Below, piece after piece: positions 5,824-14,693 of a DNA stretch of 39,551 nucleotides. Positions within the stretch are counted from its first letter, which is position 1. Every line of letters begins with the position of its first letter. Below the pieces are notes generated by a model, which was not told the origin of the DNA, searched no databases, and saw only the letters and a program-made list of their open reading frames with translations. This stretch comes from JASFBA01 sp034433695 (GTDB lineage Bacteria > Chloroflexota > Chloroflexia > DTKN01), in assembly GCA_034433695.1 (NCBI GenBank), contig DAOUAK010000111.1, forward strand, positions 1 to 39,551, written 5' to 3'. A program made the translations under genes and the position numbers.

Positions 5824-7974
5824 ATGGATGGAAAACGGCTTCTCCTCTGGATCCTGGGGCCGGCGCTCTTGATCCTGGCCCTGGCGGCCTGCGGGCCGTA
5901 GCAGGCGCCGGCTCCAACGAGTCCGCCATGCCCTACGGCCGCACCGTGTCCGACCCAGGTGCCGGTAGAGGTGCCCAAACCGGCCGTAGAAGTGCCCTTT
6001 GAGGCACGCTGGGCCGGCTCCGGCCACGCCGATGCCCAGGCCGAGGCCTTCACCCACTGGAACGAGGCCACGCCGCAGGAGATCCCGGTCGCCTGCGCCA
6101 AGTGTCACAGCACGCCGGGCTACCTGGACTTCCTGGGAGCGGACGGTAGCGCGGCCGGCCGGGTGGACAAGGCGGCTCCGATCGGCACCGTGATCACCTG
6201 CATCGCCTGCCACAACGACGCCACGGCCAGGATGACCAGCGTGGTCTTTCCATCCGGAGTGGAGATTCAGGACCTGGGTCCGGAAGCCCGCTGTATGCAG
6301 TGCCATCAGGGCCGCGCTTCCACCCCTACGGTGAACAAGGCCATCGCCGATGCCGGGCTGAGCGACGACGACACGGTGAGCGACAAACTCGGCTTCACCA
6401 ACATCCATTACTTTGCCGCCGCGGCCACCCAGTACGGCACCCTGGTCCAGGGCGGCTACCAGTACCCCGGACAGGCCTATGATGCCAGGGCGGCCCACGT
6501 CGCCGGCTTCGACACCTGCGTGGGTTGCCACGATTCGCATACCTTGAAGGTCAAGGTGGAGGCCTGTGCGACCTGCCACCCCGGCGTAACCACCCAGGAA
6601 GACCTGGCCAAGATCCGGATGCCAGGCTCGGCGGTGGACTATGATGGGGACGGCAACCTGAGCGAGGGCATCGCCGACGAAATCGCCGGCCTGCGCGACC
6701 TCCTGTACCAGGCCATTCAGGCCTATGCCAACGAGGTCAGCAAGACGCCTATCGTCTACAGCCCCGACGCCTATCCCTACTTCTTCGCCGATGCCAACGG
6801 CAACGGGGCTCTGGACGAAGGGGAAACGGCCTACAAGGCCTGGACCGGCCGGCTTCTCAAGGCGGCCTATAACTACCAGGTCTCGGTCAAGGACCCGGGG
6901 GCCTTTGCCCACGGCGGCAAGTACATCATCGAGCTGCTCTACGACTCCATCGCCGACCTGAACACCAAAATCTCCAGGCCGATTGACCTGAGCCGGGCCC
7001 ACCGCATCGACGCCGGCCACTTTGCCGGCTCCCAGGAGGCCTTCCGCCACTGGGACGAGGAGGGCGAGGTTCCGGGCACCTGCGCCCGCTGTCACACCGG
7101 CGTGGGACTGCCGCTCTACCTGAAGGAAGGGGTCAACATCTCCGAACGGCCGGCCAACGGTCTCCTCTGCTCGACCTGCCACAACGACCTCACCACCTTC
7201 ACCCGCTACGAGGTCAAGAGCGTCAAGTTCCCCAGCGGGGCTACGGTGGATAGCGGCAACCTCGACATGAACCTCTGCCTGAACTGCCACCAGGGGCGCG
7301 AGTCCACCGTGAGCGTCAACGCCGCCATCAAGGGCCTGGACGACGACACCGTCGCCGAAACTCTGCGCTTCCGCAACATCCACTACTTTGCCGCCGGAGC
7401 CACCCTCTTCGGAAGCATGGTACAGGGAGCCTACCAGTACGCCGGCCAGGAGTACCTGGGCCGCTTTGCCCACGTCTCCGGCTTCGACAACTGCATGGCC
7501 TGCCACGATACCCACGGCCTGACCGTGAAGGTCTCGGCCTGCGGCAACTGCCATGCCGGGGTCAAGTCTCCGGAGGACCTGGAAAAGATCCGGATGTCCC
7601 CCACAGACTATGATGGAGACGGCGATACGACCGAAGGTCTGGCCGGCGAGGTAGAAACCTACCGCGAGAAACTCTACGCCGCCCTTCAGGATTATGTCAA
7701 AAACGTGGTGGGGACGGCCATCGTCTACAACCCCTTCGCCTATCCCTACTTCTTCGCCGATGCCAACGGCAACGGGGCCCTGGACGAAGGAGAAAAGGCC
7801 TACAGCACCTGGACGCCGCGCCTGCTTCGGGCCGCCTACAACTACCAGTACGTTACCAAGGACCCCGGCGCCTTTGCCCACAACGGCAAGTACATCATCC
7901 AGGTCCTCTACGACACCCTGACCGACCTCGGCCAGAAGGTCACCGTGGATATGACCGGGATGGTGCGACCGTAA
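5824..7974 (+). CDS. Internally duplicated decahaem c-type cytochrome lipoprotein, interrupted by an in-frame TAG
   Basis: From the ATG with AGGAGGAGG ahead of it, the frame reads a lipoprotein signal MDGKRLLLWILG...LILALAACGP, then TAG at codon 26, then a Pro-rich linker and the cytochrome body. Translation from the next in-frame GTG (5959) would lack a signal peptide and a ribosome site, and c-type haem is attached outside the cytoplasm, so the full frame is annotated. The body is two copies of a unit of about 323 residues, each with five CXXCH sites (CAKCH, CIACH, CMQCH, CVGCH, CATCH; CARCH, CSTCH, CLNCH, CMACH, CGNCH). Each copy has two EF-hand-like calcium loops (for example DANGNGALDEGE) and ends in an AAYNYQ...KDPGAFAH block. 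It is probably a surface electron carrier. The gene is either inactivated, read through, or affected by a sequence error. Confidence 0.75.
5899..5901 (+). other. In-frame amber codon just after the lipobox of the decahaem cytochrome
   Basis: The TAG is in the same frame as the ATG at 5824 and as all ten haem motifs. It follows the lipobox LAAC-GP and precedes CAG GCG CCG GCT (QAPAPT), the usual linker composition. A single C-to-T change from CAG (Gln) would create it. Confidence 0.85.
6769..7790 (+). repeat. Near-identical 53-bp blocks in the two halves of the decahaem cytochrome
   Basis: The block at 6769-6821 recurs at 7738-7790 with one mismatch (GCT against GCC), exactly 969 bp (323 codons) apart. 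It encodes YPYFFADANGNGALDEG, the calcium-loop segment. The rest of the two halves is much more diverged, so local gene conversion or strong constraint is likely. Confidence 0.8.
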
Positions 7975-7993
7975 GGGCATTCGGCAAGATAAA

Positions 7994-8029
7994 CACCGGG
8001 GGGTGGGCCGGCCAACCCACCCCCCGGTG
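7994..8029. terminator. Bidirectional terminator between convergent genes
   Basis: CACCGGGGGGTGGG at 7994-8007 pairs perfectly over 14 bp with 8016-8029, loop CCGGCCAA. AAA-type bases precede it and TGTTT follows it, so a short T tract lies on each outgoing strand. It lies between the stops of the cytochrome (+) and the giant surface protein (-). Confidence 0.85.
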
Positions 8030-8042
8030 CTGTTTACCGGTG

Positions 8043-11000
8043 TCAGGGGACGAGCAGGGGGAAGAAGATGGCGTAGAGCGCCCTGGCGACGACGGGACCG
8101 TACTGAGTGCGCGTCCCGTTCAGGTCCACGTCCTCCAGGAAGTACTCGTAAGTCATCCCCGCTACCACCTGCGCATCGAGGAAGGTATAGGTGGCCTTCC
8201 CACCCTGTTCGGGGACAGAAGGTATCGGGTACTCGTTGAGGCGGATGAGGGTTTGGGTGCCGACAGGCCGGCGGTACAGGTTAAAGCCCAGGTTGTTCAA
8301 CTCGCCGGCCGTCTCCCAGGTCAGCAGGATGCCGCTGGGTTGGGCCGCGGCCACGAACGAGAGAAGGCGGACGGCCGTGGGCTGCCACCGGTGCAGGTAG
8401 TCTTCGACCTCGCCGCCACGGGCCAGACCGGAGTATGAAATGGTTGTCAGGGTGGTGCGGTCGTACACCCGGAAGCGCATGTAGAAATAGCCTGTGGTGC
8501 TGGCCCCCTGGGGAACCTCGAGCGTGAGCGGGTTGACACCGTTGACCATGTCGCCGAAGATGACCATCTCGCTCACGCTGAAGGAGCCATCGTTATTCCA
8601 GTCGAACCATCCCACCAGGTAGCCGTTGTCGCCGCTGACGGTAGCCGTGATGTTGACCGTCGCGCCGGGGGTCCAGAACTGCCCATTGCGGAAGGCGATG
8701 CCGTCGTCTCCCTGGTCGCCCGAGGCGTCGTTACTGGGCTGGCCGTTGGGTTCGGTGGTGATCGTGCCCCCCAGGCGCGGCCCGCCGACGATGTGCCCGG
8801 GGCCCTCGCTGGCAACCAGGGTGCGGTAAGTGTCGGGCAGGTCGCCATAGTCTACGGCGGCATAGTAGCCAAAGTCCTGGTCCGGAACACTGGCGTTGTT
8901 GATCGTCACCGACCGGTGGTAAGGCGGGTTCGGTGCCGGGGTATTCTGGGTCATGCCGGCCAGTTGCGGCGAGTCGCGGTCCACAGAGACGACATAGTCA
9001 CCGTTAGGCAGGTCGGGGAAGACATAGTAGCCGGAGGCGTTGGTGGTCGTGATGCCGATGATAACGCCGTCCCGCCACAGGTAGACGGTGATGCCCTCGA
9101 AGGGAGTGTCGGTGCCGGGGTTGTACAGGCCGCCGTCGTTTCCGGCGTCGAAGAAGACATGGCCGCTAATGTCATAGTTCCCGACGTAGCGGTAGCCGAA
9201 ATCCACCGTCAGGTCGCTTCCGCCGGCCGGGAGCGTCACCGCGGCGATGTGGGGAGTCCCGACGCCGTCCTTGTCGTAGGTCGGGGTGAGGCCGGCCGGC
9301 AGAGTACCGGAAACCACCTGGACATAGTACGTCCCCGGGTCCAGATTCCCGAAGGCATAGTAGCCGTCCGAGTCGGTCTGGGTCGTCCCCAGGACGGTGC
9401 CACAACCGGCGTCGGCGCAGAGCCGCACCGTTACGTAGCCGATGCCCTGTTCGTCCGGGTCCTGCACCCCATCGCCGTCGCCGTCAAACCAGATATAGTC
9501 GCCGATGACGCCCTGGGGACGGTAGCCAAAGTCACGGCTCATATTCACCTGACCGACACGCAGATTGACGCCGGAGGCCGAGTCGCACTGTTCCCCCACG
9601 CAGACGTTTGTCCAGTCGGGATCGCCGGTCTGGGTAAAGCCGGAGGGAATCGTGGAGGTGTCCACCCGAACCACGTAGTTGCCGGCCGGAAGGCCGCTGA
9701 AGAGGTAGAGGCCATCGGCGTCGGTGGTGTCGGTCATGAGCGGGGCGGCCGAGAGTCCATCGCCGGAGTCATAGTAACCGTTGCCGTTACTGTCAAACCA
9801 TTCGTACAGCCAGACACGCACACCCGCAATGCCCGGTTCGCCGATGTCCTGGTTGCCGTTGCCGTTCGTATCCTGCCAGACCGTGTCCCCAATCGCCCCC
9901 AGGGGCATAAAGCCGAAGTCGGCCTCCAGGTAGGTGCTTCCGCCGCTAATGGTAATCTGACCCGTTGTGGTCGGCGTGCTCGGGGCGTAAGGGTGACCGT
10001 AGGCCCCTACGGGCAGGTCGGCATCGGTGGCGTCCACCACCACGCGGTATCTGCCATCGGGCAGGCTGGAGAAGAGGTAGTGCCCGTCGGCGTCGGTGGT
10101 TGTGGTCATCACCCGGCTATAGGTCCCATCGCCGTTCAGGTCCACTTCCAGCCAGACGGTGATGCCGGCGATGCCGCTCTCCGTCGGGCCGGCCTGGACG
10201 CCGTCGCCGTTCATATCGCGCCAGACGGTGTCGCCGATGGTGCCCGTACCCCGTGGCCGGTAACCGAAATCCACCGTCATGTCGCTCGGCCCCAGGGTAG
10301 CCCCACCGCGGCTGTCACAGACGATACAGACCCCGCTCTCGTCCGGGTCCTGGGTCTGGACGACGAACGCCGGAAAATCGGGGTCGTCCGTGGCGACGAT
10401 GACCAGGTAACTGCCGGCCGGAAGGCCGGTGAACTGGTAGAAGCCGGTGCCGCTGGTCGTCGTGCTGGTGATAAAAGCGTCCTCGGGATCGATGACCCCG
10501 TCGCCGTCGCCGTCCTCGTAGAGGTAGACGGTGACATGGGGAATGCCCTCCTCATTGCCGTCCTGCGTGCCGTCGCCGTCCCAGTCGTAATAGAGGGTAT
10601 CGCCGATCGTGTAGGAGCCGGTCCTGCGGAAGCCAAAGTCGTGCGAGCCGGAAAGGGCACCGGCCTCGGCGGTAAAGGAGATACAGTTATTGATGGAACC
10701 GTCCGATTCGCCGGTCTGCACCCAGGCCGAGGCGCCGCCGGGGAGGGTGCTCGTATCCACGGCGATATAGTACGTCGTGCCCGGGGTCAGGTTGCCAAAC
10801 TGGTAGCGGCCGCTGGCATCGGTCGTCGTGCTCGCCACCAGTGTTCCGCCGCAACTGCCGGTATAGAGCCGCACGGTGACAGAGCCGATCGGCCCTTCGC
10901 CGGCGTCCCGGTCGCCATCGCCGTTGTTATCTTCCCAGACCAGGCCATAGGCGCCGGCCTGGATGTTGTAGCCGAAGTTGACGCCGTTGATCGTCTCGCC

Positions 11001-14000
11001 GGGGCTGTTGATGGGGTTGAAGTTGGTTGTGTTTAGATTGGCCGCCGGGTTGCCCCAAATGTCATCGCACGTCCCGCCCGGCTGGCCGCAGGTGTGGCCG
11101 TTGGCCGTAGTATCGGGCAAAGTGCCGCCGGCGCTCTGGTTGTCGTTGGCCTCGGCGGTCTGCGCGACCGTCCCCGGAATATCCCCACTGGTCACCTGGA
11201 CGTAATAGAAGCCATCCAGGAGCCCATTGAAGGCATAGTAGCCGCTGGCGTCGGTCACCTGGGTGCTGACGGCGCGCCATTCCCCGTTATTCTGCGAGGC
11301 CGTACAACTCTGGTTGGGAAAGGGCGCAGGAATGCTCACCAAGTCGCCGGTCGTTCGGTCGTAGCATCCGTACAGCGTCACCCGCACCCCGGGGATGGGG
11401 AGATCGGTGCCGGGAGCATAGGGCCAGCCCTGGGTGCCGCGGTCGCTGAACACATAGCCGTTGATGCTCCCGGTGGGGCAGATCGTCCCCGAAGCCGTGT
11501 CGTGGACGTTATTGGCGTAGCCGCCGTCGGCGAAACGGGTGCCGGTGCTTCCGGCCGAGTTGTTCACCACGACCGAAGAGGCGCCGATATTCAGCGCCAG
11601 GAAGCGTACGTAGACCACCCGGGTTTCGCCAGGGTAAATGGGACCGACGTTGGTCCAGGTAATCAGCCCGTTGACCGTGTCCACGGCCGTGTGGGGTGGA
11701 ATGGCGGAGAGAAACTGCAAATAGGTCGTGTCGTAGGTATCGGTCAGCGGGACGGTGGTCATGATGTCGTTGGGATCGCTGGCCGGGCAGGCGCTGCTGG
11801 TGGTGACGCGAAAGCCGATGGCATCCAGGTTGATCACGCTGACATCCGCCTGTCCACTCTTCTGGGGCTCGAGGTGAAGGGTAAGAAGGGCGAAATCGCC
11901 CCAGTCCCATGAACCGCCGGGGGCAGAACTGGCGGGGATCGTCCAGGTCAGGTAACCCACATTGCCCTGCCCTGCGAAGTTGTTGAGTTGGGCCGTCGTG
12001 AAGTTGTTGTAGGCCAACTCGGTCGTGCCCTGGTAGAGGCGGGCCGTAGCGGAGTCGTCGGATAGAGAAGCACTCAGATACAGGCGGAAGACGGCCTCCA
12101 CCTGGGTGATCGTCCCGCCGGCGCTGCCGGGGTCGAAACCGGTGCCTCGAATCCAGCGGTTGGCGCCGATGGCAAAGTCGCCGCTGGCATACAAATCGTC
12201 CGGCTCGCCGAAGGCGTAGGCGAAGTTGGTAAAATTCTTGGGCGGATTGGCCGTGCTTCCGGTGGTCGCCCAGAGCGGATAGCGGCAGCCGCCGGGGACG
12301 GTTTCGCCACTGCCGGGTCGTTCGTTCGTGAGGGAGATGCTATAGACCACCTCGCGGCCCTCGTAGCCGCCGCAATCGGGGCTGAAGGGAAGCATCCGCT
12401 TCTCCATCGTCAGCGAAGGCCCGAAGCCGAAGTCGGCCGCCTGGTAACTCCCGCCGGATGCCAGCGCGACGGCGTAGAGGACGGGGGTGGTCGGCCGGTA
12501 GCCGAAGGGGATGTCTCCGTCGTTCCTGTCTACCACGACCAGGTAGTTGCCGGCCGGCAACTGGGTAAACTGATAGTAGCCGGGGTTACCGCCGTAGGTA
12601 TAGGTGTTCTGGGTGGACAGGAGCACATCGTCCTCGTCCTGCTGGCCATCGCCGTTCCGGTCCCAGTAGAGCGATACCGAGACGCCGTTGATGCCGGTGG
12701 CGCCATCGTCCTGCTGGGCATTACTATTTTCGTCCCGCCAGACATAGTCGCCGATGGTGCCCGTACCCTGAACGATCGTCAGGGCCGTGTCGCAGGCAAA
12801 GGGGGAGGCATCTCCCAGGCCGATACAGGCGGTATTCTCGATAAAGGGCGAGCCGCTGTAGCCGGAGGGAACGGTAGCCCGATAGCGGACATAGTTACCG
12901 GTGCTGCCGGCCGGCAGGGGGTCTTTCATCCACCACTGGATGATGATCTTGTTATTCGGCCAGGTGCTGGTCTGGCCCACCGGAGCGGTCTCGCTCCAGG
13001 TAAGGCCGCTGTTGGTCGAGTAGCGGACGGTCATGCCGCTGTTGGGGGAAAAATTGAGGTAGTACGTGGCGGCAGCGGCCAGTTGCATCCCGTCGGGTAC
13101 GGTGTCGCTGATGACCAGCGGCATCTCTACCCCGAAGCCGCTGGCCAGGGTGAGGCCGGCCGGTTCCGAGCCGGTGTTGGCAAAGGGGATGGTATACGTG
13201 GTCGTTTCCCCCACGAAAATCCTATCGGGCGCACTACTCTTGGTAATGAGCACCGTCGGTTCCAGAATGCGGACACCCGGGATGCCTGTGCCATAGTCGC
13301 CGTTGAACTTTTCGTTATCAAAGCCGGAGGCCACCTCCTGGTAAGGGGTGAGCGCCATACTGCACGGCCCCTTGAGGGCCAGGAAGGTGTAATGAATCTC
13401 GCCGCGCACACTGGTGTTGTCGGGCGGCAGGTGGGTAAAGTAGAGGCTTTCCTCAAAGGGCAGGATAAGGGTGGGGTTGCCTCCGCTACGGGTGATGGTC
13501 AGGACGCCGGTGGTCCGAATCAGGCGGAAACAGGTGGGGTCGTAATCGACCTGACTGATCGGCTGGGCCCAGGCGTTATAGTCGGGCACATAGTCGCCGT
13601 CGTTGTCAAAGCCCTGACGGATGTTGCCGAACTCGTAGAGGATGCCGTTGGAGGTGATAACCTGGCCAACGCCCACGGTATCGGACTTGGTATTGAACCA
13701 TTGCCCGTCGGGGTTGGGCTTGATCTTGTTGGCCATGGCCGAAATTTCGTTGCGCATGGTCATCGTCCAGGTAGCGTTGGCGTTCCCCTGGTCCGAAGTT
13801 CCCCAGATGACGAACTGGAGCGAGAAGTCATCGTCGGGTTTGATAGAGTCCCCCCACAGCGGGTCGGTGCCGGCGGCGCAGGGCGGTTCCTGCCAGGTGC
13901 CGCCGAGGTTTTCGCAGGCCGGGTACTCGAAGGACCAGTACTGGTAGCGGCAGGCGCCGGCTGGGATAGTGCCCATATAGCGCGTGGCATCGCCCCGCGG

Positions 14001-14429
14001 CCCCAGGTGGCGAAAAGCGTAGAGGCCGGTGTTGTAAAGGTAATTCCACTTTTGCCCCGGTTGGAACTCGGGGTCGCTGGCACTATCACGAGACGGGTAG
14101 ATCCCCGGAGTGGTGCCGTCGCCGATGAAACCGTAGACGCCGGTCAGCGGAGCATCGCCGGTGTTACAGAATTTGCCGATGACCGTGGCCACACGTGGGG
14201 CGTAGGTCGAGGGAGAGGCAACGTTCGAGTCCACCACCAGATTATAGGCGGCAACGATTTCGACCCGGAGTGTGCCGGCCGCCTGGACAGTGCGGGCGGG
14301 AAAGGGGAGCATGCCCGATAGAAGTAGAAGGATGAAGAACAGCACGGACACGCCGACCGGGACCACGGCCCAGAGTTTCCCACCCCGAACGCGGGCCCCC
14401 GGTTTGGAGACCGACAAGGTCTCGCCCAT
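8043..14429 (-). CDS. Giant secreted surface protein with eight SdrD B-like repeats, GEVEDY and FN3-like domains
   Basis: The 2128-residue protein has a signal anchor (VVPVGVSVLFFILLLLSG) ending in QAAG, a long N-terminal region with DUF11-like 'conserved repeat' beta domains, and eight SdrD/Cna-B-like units. The units start near residues 556, 983, 1156, 1273, 1395, 1510, 1638 and 1750, with the motifs IGD-x-V/I-W-x-D, D-x-N-G-D/N-G-x-x-D-x-x-E, G-Y-Y-x-F-x-x-L and DFGY. A GEVEDYLH segment lies near residue 2003, then an FN3-like domain (LTWETAGELNNLGFNLYR), and the tail ends AIFFPLLVP. Many D/N-rich loops probably bind calcium. The ATG has GAGAGGAGG seven bases ahead. Role: cell-surface scaffold or adhesin, inferred. 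It is convergent with the cytochromes and divergent from the XRE-cupin regulator. Confidence 0.9.
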   Translation of the reverse strand: MGETLSVSKPGARVRGGKLWAVVPVGVSVLFFILLLLSGMLPFPARTVQAAGTLRVEIVAAYNLVVDSNVASPSTYAPRVATVIGKFCNTGDAPLTGVYGFIGDGTTPGIYPSRDSASDPEFQPGQKWNYLYNTGLYAFRHLGPRGDATRYMGTIPAGACRYQYWSFEYPACENLGGTWQEPPCAAGTDPLWGDSIKPDDDFSLQFVIWGTSDQGNANATWTMTMRNEISAMANKIKPNPDGQWFNTKSDTVGVGQVITSNGILYEFGNIRQGFDNDGDYVPDYNAWAQPISQVDYDPTCFRLIRTTGVLTITRSGGNPTLILPFEESLYFTHLPPDNTSVRGEIHYTFLALKGPCSMALTPYQEVASGFDNEKFNGDYGTGIPGVRILEPTVLITKSSAPDRIFVGETTTYTIPFANTGSEPAGLTLASGFGVEMPLVISDTVPDGMQLAAAATYYLNFSPNSGMTVRYSTNSGLTWSETAPVGQTSTWPNNKIIIQWWMKDPLPAGSTGNYVRYRATVPSGYSGSPFIENTACIGLGDASPFACDTALTIVQGTGTIGDYVWRDENSNAQQDDGATGINGVSVSLYWDRNGDGQQDEDDVLLSTQNTYTYGGNPGYYQFTQLPAGNYLVVVDRNDGDIPFGYRPTTPVLYAVALASGGSYQAADFGFGPSLTMEKRMLPFSPDCGGYEGREVVYSISLTNERPGSGETVPGGCRYPLWATTGSTANPPKNFTNFAYAFGEPDDLYASGDFAIGANRWIRGTGFDPGSAGGTITQVEAVFRLYLSASLSDDSATARLYQGTTELAYNNFTTAQLNNFAGQGNVGYLTWTIPASSAPGGSWDWGDFALLTLHLEPQKSGQADVSVINLDAIGFRVTTSSACPASDPNDIMTTVPLTDTYDTTYLQFLSAIPPHTAVDTVNGLITWTNVGPIYPGETRVVYVRFLALNIGASSVVVNNSAGSTGTRFADGGYANNVHDTASGTICPTGSINGYVFSDRGTQGWPYAPGTDLPIPGVRVTLYGCYDRTTGDLVSIPAPFPNQSCTASQNNGEWRAVSTQVTDASGYYAFNGLLDGFYYVQVTSGDIPGTVAQTAEANDNQSAGGTLPDTTANGHTCGQPGGTCDDIWGNPAANLNTTNFNPINSPGETINGVNFGYNIQAGAYGLVWEDNNGDGDRDAGEGPIGSVTVRLYTGSCGGTLVASTTTDASGRYQFGNLTPGTTYYIAVDTSTLPGGASAWVQTGESDGSINNCISFTAEAGALSGSHDFGFRRTGSYTIGDTLYYDWDGDGTQDGNEEGIPHVTVYLYEDGDGDGVIDPEDAFITSTTTSGTGFYQFTGLPAGSYLVIVATDDPDFPAFVVQTQDPDESGVCIVCDSRGGATLGPSDMTVDFGYRPRGTGTIGDTVWRDMNGDGVQAGPTESGIAGITVWLEVDLNGDGTYSRVMTTTTDADGHYLFSSLPDGRYRVVVDATDADLPVGAYGHPYAPSTPTTTGQITISGGSTYLEADFGFMPLGAIGDTVWQDTNGNGNQDIGEPGIAGVRVWLYEWFDSNGNGYYDSGDGLSAAPLMTDTTDADGLYLFSGLPAGNYVVRVDTSTIPSGFTQTGDPDWTNVCVGEQCDSASGVNLRVGQVNMSRDFGYRPQGVIGDYIWFDGDGDGVQDPDEQGIGYVTVRLCADAGCGTVLGTTQTDSDGYYAFGNLDPGTYYVQVVSGTLPAGLTPTYDKDGVGTPHIAAVTLPAGGSDLTVDFGYRYVGNYDISGHVFFDAGNDGGLYNPGTDTPFEGITVYLWRDGVIIGITTTNASGYYVFPDLPNGDYVVSVDRDSPQLAGMTQNTPAPNPPYHRSVTINNASVPDQDFGYYAAVDYGDLPDTYRTLVASEGPGHIVGGPRLGGTITTEPNGQPSNDASGDQGDDGIAFRNGQFWTPGATVNITATVSGDNGYLVGWFDWNNDGSFSVSEMVIFGDMVNGVNPLTLEVPQGASTTGYFYMRFRVYDRTTLTTISYSGLARGGEVEDYLHRWQPTAVRLLSFVAAAQPSGILLTWETAGELNNLGFNLYRRPVGTQTLIRLNEYPIPSVPEQGGKATYTFLDAQVVAGMTYEYFLEDVDLNGTRTQYGPVVARALYAIFFPLLVP

Positions 14430-14457
14430 TTTTTCCTCCTCTCGGTTTCAGGTAAGC

Positions 14458-14489
14458 AGGAAAGAAGCGAGGCAGACAACTTCTTTCCT
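14458..14489 (-). promoter_or_regulatory. Leader hairpin that may control access to the ribosome site of the giant gene
   Basis: Read on the - strand, AGGAAAGAAG, a 12-base loop, then CTTCTTTCCT form a perfect 10-bp hairpin. The second arm contains TTTCCT, which can instead pair with AGGAAA inside the ribosome site (AGGAGGAAAAAATG) 17 bases downstream. The two pairings exclude each other, as in a translational switch. No T tract follows, so it is unlikely to be a terminator. Confidence 0.4.
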
Positions 14490-14567
14490 AGACTGCGACT
14501 GGGGGTTTCACTCGCCCACTTCGGGATGGGGCTCTGAGAGGGAAAATAAAACCCCAAATCTGTTTGT

Positions 14568-14595
14568 ATTTTACACCAATTTGCGAAATTGTCAA
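14568..14595 (-). promoter_or_regulatory. Promoter of the giant surface-protein gene
   Basis: On the - strand TTGACA (14595-14590), a 16-bp spacer and TAAAAT (14573-14568) form a near-consensus sigma-70-type promoter. The 5' UTR would be about 130 bases and contains the 10-bp leader hairpin. Confidence 0.7.
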
Positions 14596-14613
14596 ATGCC
14601 AATCCGCCGACAC

Positions 14614-14642
14614 TTGACGAAAAACAAAACCGATTGTACAAT
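14614..14642 (+). promoter_or_regulatory. Promoter of the XRE-cupin regulator gene
   Basis: TTGACG at 14614-14619, a 17-bp spacer and TACAAT at 14637-14642. It is back to back with the - strand promoter, the two -35 boxes being 18 bp apart, so one bound regulator could affect both genes. Confidence 0.7.
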
Positions 14643-14656
14643 CATAGAAAAAATCG

Positions 14657-14674
14657 CCCCGATTGCATTCGGGG
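14657..14674. promoter_or_regulatory. Palindrome CCCCGA-TTGCAT-TCGGGG in the 5' UTR of the regulator
   Basis: Six-bp perfect arms (14657-14662, 14669-14674) sit between the start of transcription and the GAGGAGGTGG ribosome site. It could be an autoregulatory operator for the XRE protein or an RNA hairpin; the sequence does not decide. Confidence 0.35.
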
Positions 14675-14693
14675 TAAAAAGAGGAGGTGGTTT

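Noticed and set aside
5717..5872. A 51-codon leader ORF starting just after AAAGGAGGTG
   Set aside because: The ribosome site is only two bases from the ATG, the peptide has no recognisable character, and it overlaps the real start out of frame.
5899..5901. The in-frame TAG as a pyrrolysine codon, prompted by the MttB-like gene in the window
   Set aside because: The TAG is next to a lipobox, not in a methyltransferase active site. The MttB homologue here has no TAG, and no pyl genes are seen.
8793..11036. A 747-codon ORF on the + strand inside the giant surface-protein gene
   Set aside because: It mirrors the repeat structure of the - strand gene and has no ribosome site or recognisable domain.
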